From: QZLE01 sp033852135
Lineage (GTDB): Bacteria; Pseudomonadota; Gammaproteobacteria; QZLD01
Length of the DNA: 64,000 nucleotides
Direction of reading: 5' to 3'
Assembly (NCBI GenBank): GCA_033852135.1
Contig: JAWSVB010000008.1
Span: 124,001-188,000 of the forward strand
Part shown: piece by piece, positions 26,896 to 35,812 of the stretch
Layout of the letters: every line of letters begins with the position of its first letter
How positions within the stretch are numbered: the stretch's first letter is position 1
Made by a program: the position numbers and the translations under genes
Notes under the pieces: model-generated
What the model saw: the letters and a program-made list of their open reading frames with translations, nothing else
Told to the model about the DNA's origin: nothing
The model's database searches: none

Positions 26896-28214
26896 ATGCC
26901 TACTCGTTTTGATTGAAGTGATGAAAAAATATTTCTTGGGTCATATTGATGTTTAATGTCTTTAAATTTATCTAAATGGGGATAGCCACTTAACATTTTC
27001 GCATTCATCCTTACATCTTTTGCCATATAGAGCCTACCACCATAATCAAGAACCATTGCGTCGAGCTCATCCAAAAATGGGAATAACTTATCGCTAATGG
27101 GGAAATCAAGTGCTAGGGTATAGCCTTCGGTAGGAAAAGAGAGCATATCCTCCTGTTTCCCAAATAGTTTTAACACAGCAAGAAAAGAGCCTAGACCACT
27201 ATCTGCAATCTTATTTAAAATAGCCTCCATCCCCTCCTTGCCAGATTCAATAGGTAGTACGAATTGATATTGAGTAAATCCTTTTTTGCCATAGATTCGA
27301 TTCCAGTTAAGGACACTATCTAATGGGTAAAAAAACTGATCATAATCAATTATGGACTCAGTAGGTTTTTTTGGTGATTTTCCAAAATATAGAGCGTTGA
27401 AAGCTTTGACACTCAATGAATTTAAAGCAAAAGAAGGAAAATTAAACGGTACATTAAATTTCATTTTCTTTGGCAAGATAAGTGGTGCATTTTTATGCGC
27501 ATTATTCCTAATTTCAGAAACCTTAGCGTGCTCGCCGCGCATCATTACAGATCTACCTAAATTATCCCCTTTACTAAGACAATCAATCCATGCAACTGAA
27601 TAGGTCCAATCTGCTGAATCAGCAAAAACTTGCATAATCTCTTCAAAATTATTTGCTCTTATCACCTCTTGCCGAATGAAAGCAGACTCAATCGGTATCA
27701 AGTTAAATGAAGCTCTAAGAGTAATGCCTGTCAATCCCATTCCACCACAGGTAGCTTCGAATAGATCGGAATTTTCACTGCGGCTACACCTAACTGTATC
27801 GCCATTTGAAAGCATTAAATCAAGCCAGTTTACATGATTACAAAAAGAGCCCGATTCGTGATGATTTTTACCATGTACGTTGGAGGCAATAGCACCTCCA
27901 ACTGTTACAAATTTTGTCCCTGGAGTAGTAGGTAAAAACCAACCTCGCGGAACAAATATATCTAAAATTTCTTCAAGAGAAACTCCTGATTCACAAACAA
28001 GCTCACCAGTTTCATCGTTAAAACAAAGCATATGATTAAAGCGGAGAGTAGAGATGATATTTTTATTTAAGGCGCTATCTCCATAACAGCGGCCTAACCC
28101 TCTAGGGATAATCTCTTCACTGGTTTTAATAATTGTCCGTAGAGAGTCTTCATTAATAAATGATTTTACTTCGGCATCAATTACAGGGTAATTACCCCAG
28201 TTAGATAATTTCAT
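26892..28214 (-). CDS. FAD-binding oxidoreductase, DprE1-like
   Basis: A 440-residue FAD-linked oxidase. The N-terminal PCMH FAD domain has PRGLGRCYGDSALN and FVTVGGAIASNVHGKNHH, the latter a hallmark of DprE1-type enzymes, and the C-terminal part carries YQFVLP and an AKDVRM segment with the conserved lysine that contacts substrate. DprE1 oxidises polyprenyl-phosphoryl ribose at C2. It is the first gene of a five-gene operon and has a 159-bp leader in front. In mycobacteria Cys387 of DprE1 is the benzothiazinone target; I did not identify a matching cysteine here. The pathway is inferred from the DprE1-DprE2-UbiA set. Confidence 0.88.
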   Translation of the reverse strand: MKLSNWGNYPVIDAEVKSFINEDSLRTIIKTSEEIIPRGLGRCYGDSALNKNIISTLRFNHMLCFNDETGELVCESGVSLEEILDIFVPRGWFLPTTPGTKFVTVGGAIASNVHGKNHHESGSFCNHVNWLDLMLSNGDTVRCSRSENSDLFEATCGGMGLTGITLRASFNLIPIESAFIRQEVIRANNFEEIMQVFADSADWTYSVAWIDCLSKGDNLGRSVMMRGEHAKVSEIRNNAHKNAPLILPKKMKFNVPFNFPSFALNSLSVKAFNALYFGKSPKKPTESIIDYDQFFYPLDSVLNWNRIYGKKGFTQYQFVLPIESGKEGMEAILNKIADSGLGSFLAVLKLFGKQEDMLSFPTEGYTLALDFPISDKLFPFLDELDAMVLDYGGRLYMAKDVRMNAKMLSGYPHLDKFKDIKHQYDPRNIFSSLQSKRVGI

Positions 28215-28373
28215 AGCTTGCCTGCTTTTATCGTTTTTATTATTTATTAGTGTTTATAATTATTTTATTCTAAACATTATCTTTAAACCCAAAATGTGAA
28301 AGGTGCAAGATAATTTAAATTTTCTATATGATATATGGATATAGATATGATTTATAGGCTAACTACAAATAAA

Positions 28374-30305
28374 TTATTTTTTAGCTCTAGGTATTAAACA
28401 TCGCTTATCATTTCCAACAAGATTGTTCTTACCCATGTTGTATAGAGTTTTACGCAAAAGATCCCAGTTTTTAGGGTCATGATAGCGTAAAAAAGCCTTA
28501 TGCAACTGACGCTGGCGCCCTTTTTTAGCATTTTTTATCTTGTCACTCTCTCGTGTAACACGATTAGAAACATCAAGGTCAGTGTAAAACATCGCTGCTG
28601 CCTTGGTAAGCGGAGTCGGATAAAAATTCTGCACTTGATCTAAACGGTATTTATTACGTTTTAACCAAATTGCTAAATCCAGCATATCTTGATCTGATGT
28701 TCCTGGGTGCCCTGCTATAAAATACGGGATAATGTACTGCTCTTTGCCTGCTTCTTTTGAATATTGCATAAAAAGTTGGCTAAACCGTTCAAAAACTTCA
28801 ACACCAGGCTTGTACATCATGCGCAATACAGGCTTCTGCGTGTGCTCAGGAGCAATTTTTAAATACCCTCCAACATGATGTTGCACGAGCTCTCTAATAT
28901 ATGATTTAGACCTTACAGCCAGATCGTGCCTTATTCCAGAACCGATAAGCACCTTCTTTATACCAGGAACTTGACGTGACTTACGATATAGTTCGATTAG
29001 AGGGTTGTGATTATCATCCAGATTATTGCAGATTTCTGGATATAAACATGATGGGCGTTTACATTTTTTACAAATCTCAAAATTTCTCCCCTTCATCTTA
29101 TACATATTTGCGCTAGGTCCACCAACATCACTTATAATGCCGGTAAAACCGGGAACTGATGACTCTATTTTCTTTATCTCATCTAAGATAGATTCCTCTG
29201 ACCTTGACTGGATAAACTTGCCCTCATGCACTCCAATAGAGCAGAAACTACAGCCACCAAAACAACCACGCATGATGTTTACCGAAAATCGAATCATCTC
29301 ATATGCAGGCATCTTGCTTTTTGCATATTCAGGATGAGGAATACGCTTAAAAGGAAGGTCATAAACGTAATCAATCTCTTCTGTCAATAAAGGCATTGGC
29401 GGAGGATTTTGCCAAAGCACCCTCTTGTCATGTAATTGAATCAATGGACGGGCAGAGTAAGGATTTGAATTTTGATTGAAATGGTAACTAGCATGAGCAT
29501 ACAGTGTTGAATCAGAACACATATCTTCATAAGAAGGCAAAACTATAACGCTATTGGCTTTGCTTTCAGTTTTACTTGGTTTCTTTAATTTAGAAGGAAT
29601 TTTTGTTTGATCATCGAGGGTAACATCTTCAGGAATAGCTGAAAGGGATACAACAGTACCTGGAATCCTAGTTAATTCGGACGGTTTAACGCCATTTGCT
29701 AGTTTGTAAGCAATTTCTGTGAGCGGTCGTTCACCATTTCCATAAACAAGAATATCTGCTTTTGAATCGATCAAAATAGATCTACGCACTTTCTCGGACC
29801 AGTAATCGTAGTGAGCAACTCTGCGTAAACTTGCTTCAATCCCACCAATTATTATTGGTACATCACTATATGCTTCTCTGCATCTCTGACTATAGACAAT
29901 CACTGCTCTATCAGGACGCATATTAGCATTGCCATCTGGAGAATATGCATCATCACTTCTGATTTTTTTATCAGCAGTATATTTATTAATCATTGAATCC
30001 ATATTTCCGGATGTAACCCCATAAAATAGATTCGGTTTGCCTAAGCGCATGAAATCTTCTTTAGAGTTCCAACCAGGCTGATCGATGATACCTACTCTGT
30101 AGCCTAATGACTCTAAATAACGACCAATTATAGCCATGCCGAAGCTTGGATGATCAACATAAGCATCACCAGTAACTAAGATAACATCACAGCTATCCCA
30201 CCCAAGTTGATCCATTTCTGCTTTTGTTCGGGGTAAAAAATCTGATATGCCATAGCATTCAGCCCAATATTTAGGGTAATTAAGGATGTTACTGAATGAA
30301 AGCAC
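28374..30305 (-). CDS. ygiQ: YgiQ family radical SAM protein
   Basis: A 643-residue protein closely matching E. coli YgiQ from its first residues (a PKYWAECYG segment, then MDQLGWDSCDVILVTGDAY). The radical SAM cluster motif is CFGGCSFC, with C348, C352 and C355, a CxxxCxxC spacing. A short Cys cluster follows (CKKCKRPSCLYPEIC), as in the family, and a basic C-terminus. The family (UPF0313) has an N-terminal cobalamin-binding-like region, but its reaction is not established. It is a single gene, transcribed away from the hydrolase gene that begins 220 bp away. Confidence 0.95.
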   Translation of the reverse strand: MLSFSNILNYPKYWAECYGISDFLPRTKAEMDQLGWDSCDVILVTGDAYVDHPSFGMAIIGRYLESLGYRVGIIDQPGWNSKEDFMRLGKPNLFYGVTSGNMDSMINKYTADKKIRSDDAYSPDGNANMRPDRAVIVYSQRCREAYSDVPIIIGGIEASLRRVAHYDYWSEKVRRSILIDSKADILVYGNGERPLTEIAYKLANGVKPSELTRIPGTVVSLSAIPEDVTLDDQTKIPSKLKKPSKTESKANSVIVLPSYEDMCSDSTLYAHASYHFNQNSNPYSARPLIQLHDKRVLWQNPPPMPLLTEEIDYVYDLPFKRIPHPEYAKSKMPAYEMIRFSVNIMRGCFGGCSFCSIGVHEGKFIQSRSEESILDEIKKIESSVPGFTGIISDVGGPSANMYKMKGRNFEICKKCKRPSCLYPEICNNLDDNHNPLIELYRKSRQVPGIKKVLIGSGIRHDLAVRSKSYIRELVQHHVGGYLKIAPEHTQKPVLRMMYKPGVEVFERFSQLFMQYSKEAGKEQYIIPYFIAGHPGTSDQDMLDLAIWLKRNKYRLDQVQNFYPTPLTKAAAMFYTDLDVSNRVTRESDKIKNAKKGRQRQLHKAFLRYHDPKNWDLLRKTLYNMGKNNLVGNDKRCLIPRAKK

Positions 30306-30525
30306 TTATGAAGAACTCCGAAGGGATGGTTATGTTTTATACATTTTATAGATATAGGCTGCAAATTCAATCACAGTATTACAAACCAACCCCTTTTCTT
30401 GCTTGCATAAGCTGTATTGTTTAACTAAATATTATATATACCGTTATTAAATGTATTTACTTAATTATCTACATAATAATAAAGATTAATTTATATCGTT
30501 TGTCTAAACCATATAGGAGCTGTTA

Positions 30526-31344
30526 GTGCCTAAAGTTAATACTGGTGAAGTTGATCTTTACTACGAATATGTCGGAGCCGGTGATGAATGCATTGTATTA
30601 CTTAACGGAGTGATGATGAGTACGGATGCATGGGGGTATCAAACTCCAGTGCTCTCAAAGCATTATAAGGTACTACTTAATGATTTTCGTGGGCAAGGAA
30701 GGTCATCCAAGCCAGATCATCCTTACACCTTTGATATGCATGCCACAGATTTAAAATTCCTTTTAGACGAACTTGGAATAAAGAATGCTCACTTTGTTGG
30801 AACATCTTACGGTGCTGAAGTGGGTATGCACTTCGCTATTAAATACCCTGAATACGTTAAGAGCTTAACAGCAGCAACCGCTGTTAGTGAATCAGATTAT
30901 CTGCTTAAGCAAAAAATTGAATCTTGGTGTATTGCCGCAAGACATGCGTTAGAGCTAGGTAAAAGCGCAAAATATGACTTCTTTTTACTTTCTGCACCGT
31001 ATAACTTCTCAACTTCTTTTCTTGCAACCCACCCAACCTTCTTAGAAGAGAAAGCAAAAGAAGTAGCAAAACTTCCTGATGAATGGTTCAGAGCATTTAT
31101 ACATCTTTGCGAGTGCTTTAAAAGCTTAGATATAACTGACCAGCTACATAAAATCAAAGCAAAGACTTTAATCATCTCAGCAGAAAATGACACCCTAAAA
31201 TCAGTACGCTATTCAGCTATCATGGCTAAGCAGATAGCTAATAGTGAATCGGTTATCGTGATGGAGGCAGGTCATTCTATGGTAATCGAAAGCTCATCTG
31301 AGTTCCTTACTTGCTTAATGGGTTTTATAAATAAGTTAACCTAG
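30526..31344 (+). CDS. Alpha/beta hydrolase
   Basis: A 272-residue soluble alpha/beta hydrolase. The start is a GTG at 30526 with TAGGAGC upstream. Catalytic triad: S94 in VGTSYGAE (GxSxG nucleophile elbow), D222 in SAENDTLKS and H250 in EAGHSM. The oxyanion region is LLNGVMMSTDAW and the HGQGRS-like turn is DFRGQGRSSKPD. It is like lactonase or esterase members of the family (for example 3-oxoadipate enol-lactonase type), but no aromatic-degradation gene is nearby and the substrate cannot be stated. It is a single gene facing ygiQ divergently and converging on the glutaredoxin gene. Confidence 0.9.
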   Translation: MPKVNTGEVDLYYEYVGAGDECIVLLNGVMMSTDAWGYQTPVLSKHYKVLLNDFRGQGRSSKPDHPYTFDMHATDLKFLLDELGIKNAHFVGTSYGAEVGMHFAIKYPEYVKSLTAATAVSESDYLLKQKIESWCIAARHALELGKSAKYDFFLLSAPYNFSTSFLATHPTFLEEKAKEVAKLPDEWFRAFIHLCECFKSLDITDQLHKIKAKTLIISAENDTLKSVRYSAIMAKQIANSESVIVMEAGHSMVIESSSEFLTCLMGFINKLT

Positions 31345-31352
31345 ATACCTGT

Positions 31353-31392
31353 TTAATAGATAATTCTACATATTAATAGATAATTCTACATG
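31353..31392. repeat. Two tandem copies of a 20-bp repeat
   Basis: TTAATAGATAATTCTACATA at 31353-31372 is followed at once by the same unit with only its last base changed (31373-31392). The second copy covers the stop codon of the glutaredoxin gene. It looks like a recent local duplication between two convergent genes. Confidence 0.9.
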
Positions 31393-31853
31393 CTATAGAT
31401 TTTATCAAACCTATTGGCGCTAAAGCCCATCATTTTTTTCTTTCCAATAATTATTAATGGGAACCCAGTTCCACCTAAACGTTTAAACTCTTTTTCTTTT
31501 GCAGCATTCTTTTCAACATCATATTCAACAAAAGCGACATTATTGTCTTGAAAATATTTCCGTGCTTTTGCGCAATAACCACACCATGATGTTGCATACA
31601 TTACGACTTTTTTCTTTGTTAAACCTCTTCTTTTCGGCTTTTCATAGGTAAATTTAACTTTCTTATTTTTTGCTGAATTTTTGGCACGTCCTTGTCCATT
31701 ATCTAACTTAATTTCAATACTTTGAGATTTAATAGATTTTGGCGGAACATCTGAATAGTGCAACCTACCATTTACATCTTTCCAGCTATATATCTCTGCA
31801 TACCCTGTAATTGAAATAAACGAAACTAAAATTAATATTATGATTCTAACCAT
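31386..31853 (-). CDS. Exported DUF4124-glutaredoxin domain protein
   Basis: A 155-residue protein with a signal peptide (IIILILVSFISITGYA), a DUF4124 motif (IYSWKDVNGRLHYSDVPP), a basic linker and a C-terminal glutaredoxin-like domain with active site C91-GY-C94 (SWCGYCAKA), cis-proline in TGFPLIIIG and a closing GFSANRFDKI. The signal peptide puts the thiol domain in the periplasm, where it may reduce or isomerise disulfides. This domain pairing is common in gammaproteobacteria. A 20-bp tandem repeat lies across its 3' end. It is probably a single gene; the DUF2520 gene upstream is 70 bp away on the same strand. Confidence 0.88.
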   Translation of the reverse strand: MVRIIILILVSFISITGYAEIYSWKDVNGRLHYSDVPPKSIKSQSIEIKLDNGQGRAKNSAKNKKVKFTYEKPKRRGLTKKKVVMYATSWCGYCAKARKYFQDNNVAFVEYDVEKNAAKEKEFKRLGGTGFPLIIIGKKKMMGFSANRFDKIYSM

Positions 31854-31923
31854 CTTAACTACTCCCCATAAGCTTGTAATATATAATGCATAATATGTAA
31901 TGCCTTATATATTTTCAAACAAT

Positions 31924-32811
31924 TTAATTAATATGGTCACTTAGCAGTAACTTAATATATTGAATACTTTCTTCATCTGCTAAACCTTGCTCCTCAGATA
32001 ACTCTGTAGCAATCATGCCTAAAGCCTTATAAATATTTAATAATTTACTATCTGAATTATTCTCAAATGCATCTATATGCTTTTTTATAGTTGAAACATC
32101 ACCCCTTGCAATTGGACCAGTAAGCGCCTTAGATGGAGAAGATGAAAAAATATTGGCGACAGTATCTTTGGCAATATCATCAAGAATATGCATCGAAACT
32201 TCACGATTTATCCCTGCCTTTTCATATGTTTGCAATCCAAGCTCTATCAATACATTTAAATAGTTACAAGAAAAGACTGCTGCTGCATGGTAATGGGCTT
32301 TTCTTTCTGGGTTAATATCGAAGCAATTAGCCTCAAGACCTTGGAATATTGATTTTAATTTTGAAACGGCTGTTTCAGAGCCTTCAAACCCACAATATGT
32401 ACCGGAAAATGTCTTTACAGCACTCTCTGGATCAGCAAAGCTTTTAACCGGATGTACACAAGCTGCAGAACAACCAGGGGGAATTACAGATTGTAGAATT
32501 GAGGATGGCAATGCACCACTGCAATGAACAAAAATAGGTTTTTCATCAGAGTTAATTGTTGAAATAATCTCTTCACAAGTAGAAACAATGAGATCATCCG
32601 GTGTGGTAATAAAGTAAATATCAGCAGGTTTTAACGCGTTTACATTAGTAGTTAACTTATCTGCTTTTACCAAATCATAAATGGCTGAGAGCCTGGCTGG
32701 TTCACAATCACATATAGTGCTAATTTTTATACTGTCTAACCTAGAAAGAAGGATTGCCAATGTTGCACCAGCCTTCCCTGCCCCAATAATATTTACTGCT
32801 AAAGTGCTCAT
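31924..32811 (-). CDS. Rossmann-fold protein with DUF2520 domain
   Basis: A 295-residue cytoplasmic protein. The N-terminus is an NAD(P)-binding fold (NIIGAGKAGATLAILLSR), with FVHCSGALPSSIL and a VHPVKSFADPE segment in the middle, and the helical DUF2520 domain follows (AAAVFSCNYLNVLIELG and ALTGPIARGDVSTI). It resembles the 6-phosphogluconate or ketopantoate dehydrogenase layout. The reaction is not known for this group. No operon partner with a clear pathway is present. Confidence 0.88.
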   Translation of the reverse strand: MSTLAVNIIGAGKAGATLAILLSRLDSIKISTICDCEPARLSAIYDLVKADKLTTNVNALKPADIYFITTPDDLIVSTCEEIISTINSDEKPIFVHCSGALPSSILQSVIPPGCSAACVHPVKSFADPESAVKTFSGTYCGFEGSETAVSKLKSIFQGLEANCFDINPERKAHYHAAAVFSCNYLNVLIELGLQTYEKAGINREVSMHILDDIAKDTVANIFSSSPSKALTGPIARGDVSTIKKHIDAFENNSDSKLLNIYKALGMIATELSEEQGLADEESIQYIKLLLSDHIN

Positions 32812-32929
32812 CTGTCAAAACCACCGTAAACCATAACTATATAAATAGATATGATCATATCAACTTGATGTGATGGGTAAAGCTCTTTAATATGTTTTCA
32901 CTTTAAAATAAATTGAATATTATCTAGAT

Positions 32930-33925
32930 ATGAGCAAACAGCAATTTTTAGTGAAACGACACAAAATGTTAATGCTGTACATGTCACTAATTTTATTAAT
33001 ATTATTTTTAATCTCGCTCTTTGTTGGACGAATATCTACCCCATTTAATAGCCTATTTGATTCAAGCAATGCATTACTTATTATACGCGACATAAGACTA
33101 CCACGAATTATTGCAGCAGTTTTTATCGGTATTGGTCTTGCTGGTTCTGGTGCTGTCTACCAAGCCCTGTTTAGAAACCCACTAGTATCACCAGATATTC
33201 TAGGAGTAACGTCCGGATGTACTTTAGGCGCTGCATTAGCTATGGTTTTTTCTGCTGACTCATTCTTTTTAATACAAATTTCATCATTTACACTGGGATT
33301 GATTTCTGTTTTTGTCGCACTATATATTTCTAAAATAATTGCTCCTAATCAAATAGTTACACTTATCCTTTCTGGAATAATTATTTCCGCTATATTTAGT
33401 TCACTCCTGCTTTGCATCAAATATGCCGCAGATCCATATGATGAACTCCCTGCAATTATTTTTTGGATTATGGGGGGGTTATATAGAGTTGGGTGGTCAG
33501 AATCAATTTTGATTAGCTGCTGTGTTTTTCTAGGGGGATTGATTATTTTCAAGCTCCGCTTCCGCTTAAATGTATTATCACTAGGAGAAACACAAGCTAC
33601 GTCTCTTGGAGTTAATTTTGCGCTAAATAAATTATTTTTTGTGTTATTAACATCGATAATTATCAGCCTAATAGTTTCTAGCTGTGGTCAAATAGGCTGG
33701 ATAGCACTTGTTGTTCCGCACCTTTCTCGCTCTTTAGTTGGGCCTGACCATAAAAAAATGATCCCTGTTGCCATGCTTGCAGGTGCCATTATGATGCTGA
33801 TTTTTGACAACCTTGCGCGATCATTAACAGCAGCCGAACTACCAATTTCAATATTTACATCTCTGATAGGAGCGCCAATATTTGGCATCATGCTAATTAA
33901 AAACAGAGGCGCTGGTTGGTCATGA
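32930..33925 (+). CDS. FecCD/BtuC-type ABC transporter permease
   Basis: A 331-residue inner-membrane permease with about ten helices. Family signatures: RLPR-like DIRLPRIIAAVFIGIGLAGSG, YQALFRNPLVSPDILGV, the coupling region LGVNFALNK, and IGWIALVVPHLSR near the end. FecCD permeases import vitamin B12, heme or iron-siderophore across the inner membrane together with an ATPase and a periplasmic binding protein. The ATPase follows with an ATGA overlap; no binding protein or TonB receptor is nearby, so substrate is open. I see no cobalamin riboswitch in the short (118 bp) upstream gap. Confidence 0.93.
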   Translation: MSKQQFLVKRHKMLMLYMSLILLILFLISLFVGRISTPFNSLFDSSNALLIIRDIRLPRIIAAVFIGIGLAGSGAVYQALFRNPLVSPDILGVTSGCTLGAALAMVFSADSFFLIQISSFTLGLISVFVALYISKIIAPNQIVTLILSGIIISAIFSSLLLCIKYAADPYDELPAIIFWIMGGLYRVGWSESILISCCVFLGGLIIFKLRFRLNVLSLGETQATSLGVNFALNKLFFVLLTSIIISLIVSSCGQIGWIALVVPHLSRSLVGPDHKKMIPVAMLAGAIMMLIFDNLARSLTAAELPISIFTSLIGAPIFGIMLIKNRGAGWS

Positions 33926-34695
33926 CTATTCTCATCGACTCGCTAAATTTTTCCTATTCTGACAACCAAGTGCTTAATGGGGTATCAACTAGCATAAAAA
34001 AAGGTTCTATCTGTGCCATTCTTGGTGGTAACGGCTGTGGAAAAACTACCCTACTTAATTGCATTAATAAATTATTAACAGCCGAATCTGGCATTATAAA
34101 TATCGATGAAAACAACTTAGCCAACTTAACAACACACGAAATAGCCAAACTAATAAGCTATGTCCCACAGGAACATGACAATATATTTCCATATCCAGTA
34201 ATCGAAGTTGTAGTTATGGGTAGATCTCCATACCTGAGAATTGGGCAAAGCCCATCAGATAAAGACTATGATGAAGCAGAAAAAGCACTCAATAAACTTG
34301 GTGCAAACCACCTTTCTCAACAGTGCTTTAATAAAATTTCTGGCGGAGAACGCCAAATAGCTCTTATAGCCAGGGCCCTTATACAAAAAAGTCCAATAAT
34401 GATTCTTGATGAACCAACAAACCATTTGGATTTCAGCAAAAAATTTAGTTTGATGAAACTGCTAAAAAGAATCAGTGTAGAAGAACAAAAGACCATTATC
34501 ACAACTACTCATGACCCGAATTTAATATACTCAGTCGCTGATCAAATCATCATGTTAAAAGGTGGAACAGTTATAGCTGACGGTTCACCGCAAGATGTTA
34601 TAACTGAAGAAAGTTTATTGCGAGTTTATGGATTGAAGACTAAAGGTTATGCAACTGACAACGGTGGACTCTTTTTTCACGCATGCGATACATAA
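33922..34695 (+). CDS. ABC transporter ATP-binding protein (FhuC/BtuD type)
   Basis: A 257-residue ATPase with Walker A GGNGCGKTTL, Q-loop YVPQEHD, signature ISGGERQIALIARAL, Walker B IMILDEPTNHLD and H-loop TTTHDPN. It pairs with the permease whose stop codon it overlaps (ATGA), so I choose the ATG at 33922 rather than the TTG at 33916. The order permease then ATPase is typical of B12 and iron-siderophore importers. The periplasmic binding protein must be encoded elsewhere. Confidence 0.93.
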   Translation: MTILIDSLNFSYSDNQVLNGVSTSIKKGSICAILGGNGCGKTTLLNCINKLLTAESGIINIDENNLANLTTHEIAKLISYVPQEHDNIFPYPVIEVVVMGRSPYLRIGQSPSDKDYDEAEKALNKLGANHLSQQCFNKISGGERQIALIARALIQKSPIMILDEPTNHLDFSKKFSLMKLLKRISVEEQKTIITTTHDPNLIYSVADQIIMLKGGTVIADGSPQDVITEESLLRVYGLKTKGYATDNGGLFFHACDT

Positions 34696-34941
34696 TTATA
34701 TTTTTTGCAGGCTTCCAGGGTAATCACCAGTTATTTCACTATCTACGTTATGTTTTTCTTCAATTCTTTTAACAATCTATTTATTTATAATGACTCCTAT
34801 ACCTTTATGCTCAGTTTCTACAAAGCCTGACATTTGAGGAAGATATAAAGAATAACTCCTCTTCGTATCAACTTTCATAGTCGTATCAATAGCTTCACTA
34901 GTAAAGGCACTAGGGCTAAATGCACTTACCAAGATTATCAT
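34696..34941 (-). pseudogene. Remnant of a family-3 solute-binding protein
   Basis: On the minus strand an ATG at 34941 opens a 54-codon frame with a signal-peptide-like start (MIILVSAFSPSAFTSEA) and then LYLPQMSGFVETEHKG, which matches the N-terminus of family-3 solute-binding proteins (their LPxMPGLVE-KGxxVD pattern). The frame stops at TAG 34777-34779 but continues in the same frame for 26 more codons (IVKRIEEKHNVD and on) to a TAA at 34696, after which nothing of the family remains. An in-frame stop and loss of the C-terminal three quarters indicate a decaying gene. Only the N-terminus is left, so the family call is moderate. Confidence 0.45.
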
Positions 34942-34993
34942 TATAGCTGATACTATATTTTGAATATTTATCAGGTTAAATCATATTAATTTC

Positions 34994-35605
34994 TCAAATA
35001 TTGGTATGCATTTTTTTGTCTGGTCTAAGCGTATAAAATATTACTAACGCGAAAAATGCACCTAGGGTATCTGCGAGCATATCTTTTTGCGCATCCCATA
35101 TATCACCTTGTGAACCTAAAAATTCAATTCCTGCTTCACCACCTTCTGCTGCTGCATACCACCACTCAACAATTTCATACGCTGCTGCAATGCTCATGAT
35201 AAAAAAGACGGCAAAGAAGCCGGCAAATATTTTTCCACACCACCTTTTGCGTAGTGTTATCTCTAACATTGGATAAGCATAAAAACCCACAGAAAAATGA
35301 CCGATACGATCAAAATGGTTACGCTCTGCACCTATAAATTCCGTTACAAAATCAAATGGGACATTTGCAAAAGTATAATGTCCACCTATCGTATGCCATA
35401 TAAGCCAAAAAGCCATGAACAAATAGGAGGAGTTACTAAAACGAAATTTTTTATAGGTGGCAACTAACAGTCCAAATACTATAACAACTGGGATGATTTC
35501 AGCGATCCATACTTCACGCGAGACTGGTGCTATTCCAAATAAAATAAATATCACAGCAAAAACGCCTGCAAGAAGATGGGGGGTATATTTTTTAGTAATT
35601 ACCAT
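34994..35605 (-). CDS. DUF2238 (YjdF-type) membrane protein
   Basis: A 203-residue membrane protein with about six helices. The family pattern is clear: FWLIWHTIGGHYTFANVPF, then a NHFDRIGHFSVGF segment and the terminal block IVEWWYA and QGDIWDAQKDMLADTLGA. E. coli YjdF has the same layout. Many acidic and histidine residues in the membrane suggest a metal-dependent hydrolase-like core, but the function is not known. It is transcribed divergently from the HTH-2TM gene; an imperfect palindrome at 35670-35696 lies between them. Confidence 0.9.
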   Translation of the reverse strand: MVITKKYTPHLLAGVFAVIFILFGIAPVSREVWIAEIIPVVIVFGLLVATYKKFRFSNSSYLFMAFWLIWHTIGGHYTFANVPFDFVTEFIGAERNHFDRIGHFSVGFYAYPMLEITLRKRWCGKIFAGFFAVFFIMSIAAAYEIVEWWYAAAEGGEAGIEFLGSQGDIWDAQKDMLADTLGAFFALVIFYTLRPDKKMHTNI

Positions 35606-35669
35606 GATTTACCTTAGTATATTATGTCGTCCGTAATAACATTATATACCGAATTCCCACAATTACTTG

Positions 35670-35696
35670 TTACAATCAATGATTAATATCATGTAA
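35670..35696. promoter_or_regulatory. Imperfect palindrome in divergent intergenic region
   Basis: TTAC-(5)-ATGAT-TAAT-ATCAT-GTAA: two perfectly paired half-sites around a 4-base centre with a 5-base bulge on the left. It lies between the DUF2238 gene and the HTH-2TM regulator, so it could be the operator of the latter. AT-rich chance similarity cannot be excluded. Confidence 0.35.
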
Positions 35697-35812
35697 CCAT
35701 ATGCGTATAAGCTATTGATTAGATGAGATTGTCATGTGTATGGCGTGTAGGTGACGTGTTTATCTTCACCACCAAAGATAATAATGGAACTTCAATATTA
35801 ACAGGAGCGATT

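Noticed and set aside
32812..32929. Possible cobalamin riboswitch before the FecCD permease
   Set aside because: The gap is 118 bp, too short for the usual element, and I see no conserved B12-box sequence.
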